Positions 60,900 to 64,000 of a stretch of DNA of 64,000 nt are shown here, piece after piece. The stretch's first letter is position 1. The number at the start of each line of letters is the position of its first letter. The notes under the pieces are model-generated. The model searched no databases, was not told the DNA's origin, and saw only the letters and a program-made list of their open reading frames with translations. This stretch comes from Bacteroides zhangwenhongii (GTDB lineage Bacteria; Bacteroidota; Bacteroidia; Bacteroidales; Bacteroidaceae), in assembly GCF_009193325.2 (NCBI RefSeq), contig NZ_CP059856.1, forward strand, positions 5,084,001 through 5,148,000, given 5' to 3'. A program made the position numbers and the translations under genes.

Positions 60900-62243
60900 T
60901 CAGCGTTTCTTGATCGGAACATAGGCCAGTTCCTCAAGAACGTTCTTATAAGCAGGACGAATAATACGTTTTCCGTCAAAGGTCAGCTCCTCATTACGGT
61001 GTGCACACCAGCCGACAATACGAGCCATTGCGAACAAAGGAGTGAAAATTTCCTGCGGCAGTCCGATCATTTCGTACACAAAACCGGAATAGAAATCAAT
61101 ATTGCTGGATACCGTCTTTCCATTGTTCTTCACACGTCCGAAAGTAGCGATAGCACGTTCTTCCAGCAGTTCGAGGAAAGCAAACTCACTCTCTCTGCCC
61201 TTCTCACGGGCAAGGTCACGGGCAAGTTCCTTCAGCAGAAGTGCACGTGGATCGGAAATGGTGTAGACAGCATGACCGATACCATAGATAAGTCCGGTTT
61301 TATTGTACACTTCCTTGTTCAACATACGAGTGAAATAAGTATCTATTTCATCCACATTCGTCCAATCTTTGATATTTTCTTTCAAGTGGTGGAACATATC
61401 CGCCACTTGGATATTCGCTCCTCCATGAAGCGGACCTTTCAACGAACCGATACCGGCAGCGATGGCCGAGTAGGTATCCGTTCCGGTAGAGGAAGTGACA
61501 CGGACCGTAAAGGTAGAGTTGTTACCTCCACCGTGCTCTGCCTGAAGAATCAATAACAAGTCGAGTGTGCGAGCATCCAATTCGGTATAGTCCTTCTTCA
61601 GCATATATAAGAAATTTTCGGCAATAGAAAGCTTTTCCTGCGGATGGCGGATATGCAGAGAACGCCCGAAAGTAGCATGACGAAGCATATTATAAGCGTA
61701 TGCAATGATAGTGGGAAACTTCGAAATCAGCTCAATACTTTGGCGCATCAGGTTGTCTCTGGAGGTATCGTCCGCATTCGCATCAAAACGGTACATCTCG
61801 AGCACGCTGCGCGACAAAATATTCATAATATTGCTTCCCTCCAACTCAATAATATTCATTTTCGTCTTCTGCTCCAACGGCATGTTGTCGTTGATCAGTT
61901 CACGGAAAGAAAGCAGTTCTTCCTTGTCCGGCAAGCGTCCCGAAAGCAGCAGGTAGGCCACTTCCTCAAAGCCGAAACGTTTCTCCTTGATAATGGCATG
62001 AGAAATATCTTCCACGTCATAACCGCGATAGAACAATTTTCCCGGTATAGGCTTCAATCCGCCTCCCGGAACACGTTCGTAACCGACCACGTTACCGATT
62101 TTAGTCAGACCTACCAGAACTCCTGTGCCGTCTTCGTTACGCAGTCCGCGCTTCACGTCAAATTTGGGGAACAATTCATTGTCAATCCGGGTAGCTTCCT
62201 TCATCTCTTCGGAAAGCTTGTAAATCAAGTACTCTTTCTTCAT
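60900..62243 (-). CDS. gltA: Citrate synthase
   Basis: Condenses acetyl-CoA and oxaloacetate. Catalytic histidines are in GPLHGGAN and YGIGHAVYTISDPRA, the aspartate in NIDFYSGFVYE, and AEHGGGNNSTFTVRV matches the family His-containing block. 447 residues with a longer N-terminal region (about 50 residues before KLFYRGYD) than E. coli GltA. It lies 24 bases after icd on the same strand. With icd and aconitase it makes 2-oxoglutarate for glutamate synthesis. Confidence 0.95.
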   Translation of the reverse strand: MKKEYLIYKLSEEMKEATRIDNELFPKFDVKRGLRNEDGTGVLVGLTKIGNVVGYERVPGGGLKPIPGKLFYRGYDVEDISHAIIKEKRFGFEEVAYLLLSGRLPDKEELLSFRELINDNMPLEQKTKMNIIELEGSNIMNILSRSVLEMYRFDANADDTSRDNLMRQSIELISKFPTIIAYAYNMLRHATFGRSLHIRHPQEKLSIAENFLYMLKKDYTELDARTLDLLLILQAEHGGGNNSTFTVRVTSSTGTDTYSAIAAGIGSLKGPLHGGANIQVADMFHHLKENIKDWTNVDEIDTYFTRMLNKEVYNKTGLIYGIGHAVYTISDPRALLLKELARDLAREKGRESEFAFLELLEERAIATFGRVKNNGKTVSSNIDFYSGFVYEMIGLPQEIFTPLFAMARIVGWCAHRNEELTFDGKRIIRPAYKNVLEELAYVPIKKR

Positions 62244-62267
62244 TTTCTTTGTCTTTATTCGTTACTT

Positions 62268-63458
62268 CTATTTTTCTATTCTTTCCACGATTTCACGGGT
62301 GAAAGCGGAAGTGGAGAGGGAGACTCCATTCGGCATGAAACGAGCGAGGTCATGGGTGGCACGCGCATCCAAGAAACTCTGTTCCAAAGCTTTCTCGATA
62401 AGAGCTGCCGCTTCTTTCCAACCCAAATACTCAAGCATCATGACTGCCGAAAGTATGATAGAGCAAGGATTCACCACATCTTTGCCCACAATAGCAGGCG
62501 CTGTTCCATGCGTGGCTTCAAAGATGGCATGCCCCGTTTTATAATTGATGTTGGCTCCGGGAGCAATCCCGATACCACCCACCATTGCCGCCAATTGGTC
62601 GGAAACGTAGTCTCCATTAAGGTTCAGAGTGGCTATGACCGAGTAATCTTCAGGGCTCAGAAGCATATTTTGCAGGAAAGCGTCGGCAATGCAATCCTTA
62701 ATTACCAATCGTCCGTCTGCCAACGCGTCGGCAAATTCACGCTGCGCCAATTCGTAGCCCCATTTCTTGAAACCGCCTTCGGTGAACTTCATTATATTTC
62801 CCTTGTGAACCAACGTTACGGAGGGCAGATGATGGTCTAACGCGTATTGGCAAGCAGCACGCACGAGACGTTCCGTACCTTCCCGCGAAACCGGTTTCAC
62901 ACCGAAAGAGGAGCTCTCCGGGAAACGTACCTTTGTCACACCCATCTCGTCTTTCAGGAATTTATAAAACTTTTCCGCTTCCGGAGTGCCTGCTTCCCAT
63001 TCAATACCTGCATAAATGTCTTCCGTATTTTCACGGAACACGCACATATTTACTTTTTCGGGTGCTTTCACCGGCGACTGTACTCCCGGATACCAACGGA
63101 CGGGACGAAGACAGACGTATAAATCAAGCGTCTGGCGTAACGCCACATTCAACGAACGGATACCGCCTCCGACAGGCGTCGTCAACGGACCTTTAATACC
63201 AATCAGATACTCCTGAAATGCCTTCATCGTCTCCTCCGGTAGCCAAGAACCTGTCGCATTAAAGGCACGTTCTCCCGCCAACACTTCTTTCCACTCGATA
63301 CGGCGTTTGCCACCGTACGCTTTCTGAACAGCTGCATTGACTACGGCTTGCATGGAGGGAGTAACTTCCGCTCCCACTCCATCACCGGTAATATAAGGTA
63401 CGGTAGGCACATCGGGCACTGACAGCGTACCATCTGCTTGCATAATTATTTTGCTCAT
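62268..63458 (-). CDS. icd: NADP-dependent isocitrate dehydrogenase
   Basis: Oxidises isocitrate to 2-oxoglutarate. Substrate residues appear in [19 protein letters not shown] and [31 protein letters not shown], and the cofactor end [14 protein letters not shown] start at [12 protein letters not shown] (63458), 396 residues, since the longer frame overlaps the aconitase gene and an A-rich leader precedes this ATG. The phosphorylation-site serine region of E. coli Icd is not assessed. Preceded by aconitase, followed by gltA. Confidence 0.94.
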   Translation of the reverse strand: MSKIIMQADGTLSVPDVPTVPYITGDGVGAEVTPSMQAVVNAAVQKAYGGKRRIEWKEVLAGERAFNATGSWLPEETMKAFQEYLIGIKGPLTTPVGGGIRSLNVALRQTLDLYVCLRPVRWYPGVQSPVKAPEKVNMCVFRENTEDIYAGIEWEAGTPEAEKFYKFLKDEMGVTKVRFPESSSFGVKPVSREGTERLVRAACQYALDHHLPSVTLVHKGNIMKFTEGGFKKWGYELAQREFADALADGRLVIKDCIADAFLQNMLLSPEDYSVIATLNLNGDYVSDQLAAMVGGIGIAPGANINYKTGHAIFEATHGTAPAIVGKDVVNPCSIILSAVMMLEYLGWKEAAALIEKALEQSFLDARATHDLARFMPNGVSLSTSAFTREIVERIEK

Positions 63459-63486
63459 GATTTTTATTTTTCTTGTCTTTTTTAAA

Positions 63487-64000
63487 TTATCTGGCATTCA
63501 AGGCAGAACCGGCACGGAACCAAGCTATCTGCTGTTCATTATAAGTGTGTTGCACTTCAAAGCTCTCTTTCGTCCCGTCTTCGTGATGGAGAACGACAGT
63601 CAGGTTGCGTCCCGGAGCGAAGTCCACCAAACCAAGCACGGACAGAAGGTCGTGTTCACGAATTTTATCATAATCGGCTTTGTCTACAAAAGTGAGGGCA
63701 AGCATACCCTGTTTCTTCAGATTCGTTTCATGAATACGGGCAAAACTCTTGGCGAGAATGACACGTACATTCAGAAAACGCGGTTCCATAGCCGCATGCT
63801 CACGACTGGAGCCTTCACCGTAATTTTCTTCGGCCACGACAATAGACGGCACTCCTTCGGACTTATACATTTTTGCCGTACCGGAAACAGTTCCGTAAGT
63901 GTTGGTAGAACGGTTCCAAACCTTGTTCGTCTCACCGTTGAAGGCATTGACAGCTCCCATCAATATGTTATCCGAAATATTTTCCAGATGTCCCCGGAAA
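63487..64000 (-). CDS. Aconitate hydratase, C-terminal part (5' end cut off)
   Basis: The visible part is the swivelling C-terminal domain: [21 protein letters not shown] at the window edge, then [26 protein letters not shown] with the substrate-binding Ser-Arg, ending in [18 protein letters not shown]. The frame is open to the edge, so the catalytic iron-sulfur domain lies outside. First visible gene of the acn-icd-gltA run. The iron-sulfur cluster makes it oxygen-sensitive. Confidence 0.93.
   Translation of the reverse strand, partial: FRGHLENISDNILMGAVNAFNGETNKVWNRSTNTYGTVSGTAKMYKSEGVPSIVVAEENYGEGSSREHAAMEPRFLNVRVILAKSFARIHETNLKKQGMLALTFVDKADYDKIREHDLLSVLGLVDFAPGRNLTVVLHHEDGTKESFEVQHTYNEQQIAWFRAGSALNAR

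Overview
The window reads as chromosome of a human-gut Bacteroides species, close to the B. thetaiotaomicron / B. ovatus group. The evidence is a SusC/SusD outer-membrane pair, many Bacteroides-type promoters (-7 box TAnnTTTG, often with a TTG/TTTG about 17-24 bases upstream), and families largely restricted to Bacteroidetes (DUF4290, DUF5056, DUF6249, DUF6769, DUF6169; family names are from memory). Intergenic DNA is rich in short AT-rich tandem repeats. Most of the window is core chromosome. I see no insertion sequence, phage, integrase, CRISPR array or rRNA. There is one tRNA.

Layout. 1-3.1 kb: anaerobic ribonucleotide reductase (nrdD, cut by the window edge, and nrdG). 3.2-9.3 kb, minus strand: a cell-envelope and isoprenoid operon (DUF4290, murA, rimM, M23 peptidase, dxr, rseP). 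9.4-13.5 kb: tsaB, then yicC-gmk-nadD and a lipoprotein phosphoesterase. 13.5-17.8 kb: menA, rmlB and rmlA, a phosphoesterase, and a broken DUF6169 gene coupled to an unlisted 50-residue ORF. 17.9-22.8 kb: phosphate metabolism, with polyphosphate kinase and a PiT transporter preceded by a Pho-box-like repeat. 23.2-28.6 kb: susC, susD and a third lipoprotein with no enzymes beside them. 28.8-31.0 kb: a lone receiver protein and an ABC-F ATPase. 31.0-37.3 kb: a CzcCBA/CusABC-type efflux operon with histidine-rich proteins and three repeated operator-like sites. 37.3-46.8 kb: rsmF, a DUF6249 / ECF sigma / DUF5056 unit, a phospholipase D-type synthase, thyA-folA, an Lrp regulator, an M64 peptidase and an acetyltransferase. 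46.8-52.8 kb, minus strand: ExbB, two ExbD, a four-helix membrane protein, tRNA-Ser(GGA), tatD, a prenyl synthase and tonB. 52.9-55.7 kb: cmk-ispH and pfkA. 55.7-58.7 kb, minus strand: a three-gene steroid/bile-acid operon. 59-60.7 kb: an AAA/PD-(D/E)XK protein. 60.9-64 kb: gltA, icd and aconitase (cut by the edge).

How the parts fit. The Exb proteins and TonB could energise the SusC transporter. dxr and ispH lie at two sites of the same MEP pathway, which supplies the prenyl synthase and so MenA. Acn-Icd-GltA form the oxidative branch that makes 2-oxoglutarate. The most interesting locus is the operon at 55.7-58.7 kb: a clear homologue of eukaryotic steroid 5-alpha-reductase, an Old Yellow Enzyme-type flavin reductase and a short-chain dehydrogenase. 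This is the enzyme set reported for converting 3-oxo-lithocholate to isoallolithocholate in gut Bacteroidetes. Other points of note are a MurA with Asp in place of the fosfomycin-target Cys, a frameshifted gene with a coupled small ORF, the Pho-box-like repeat, the triple operator of the metal-efflux operon, and two families of dispersed palindromic repeats at gene 3' ends.
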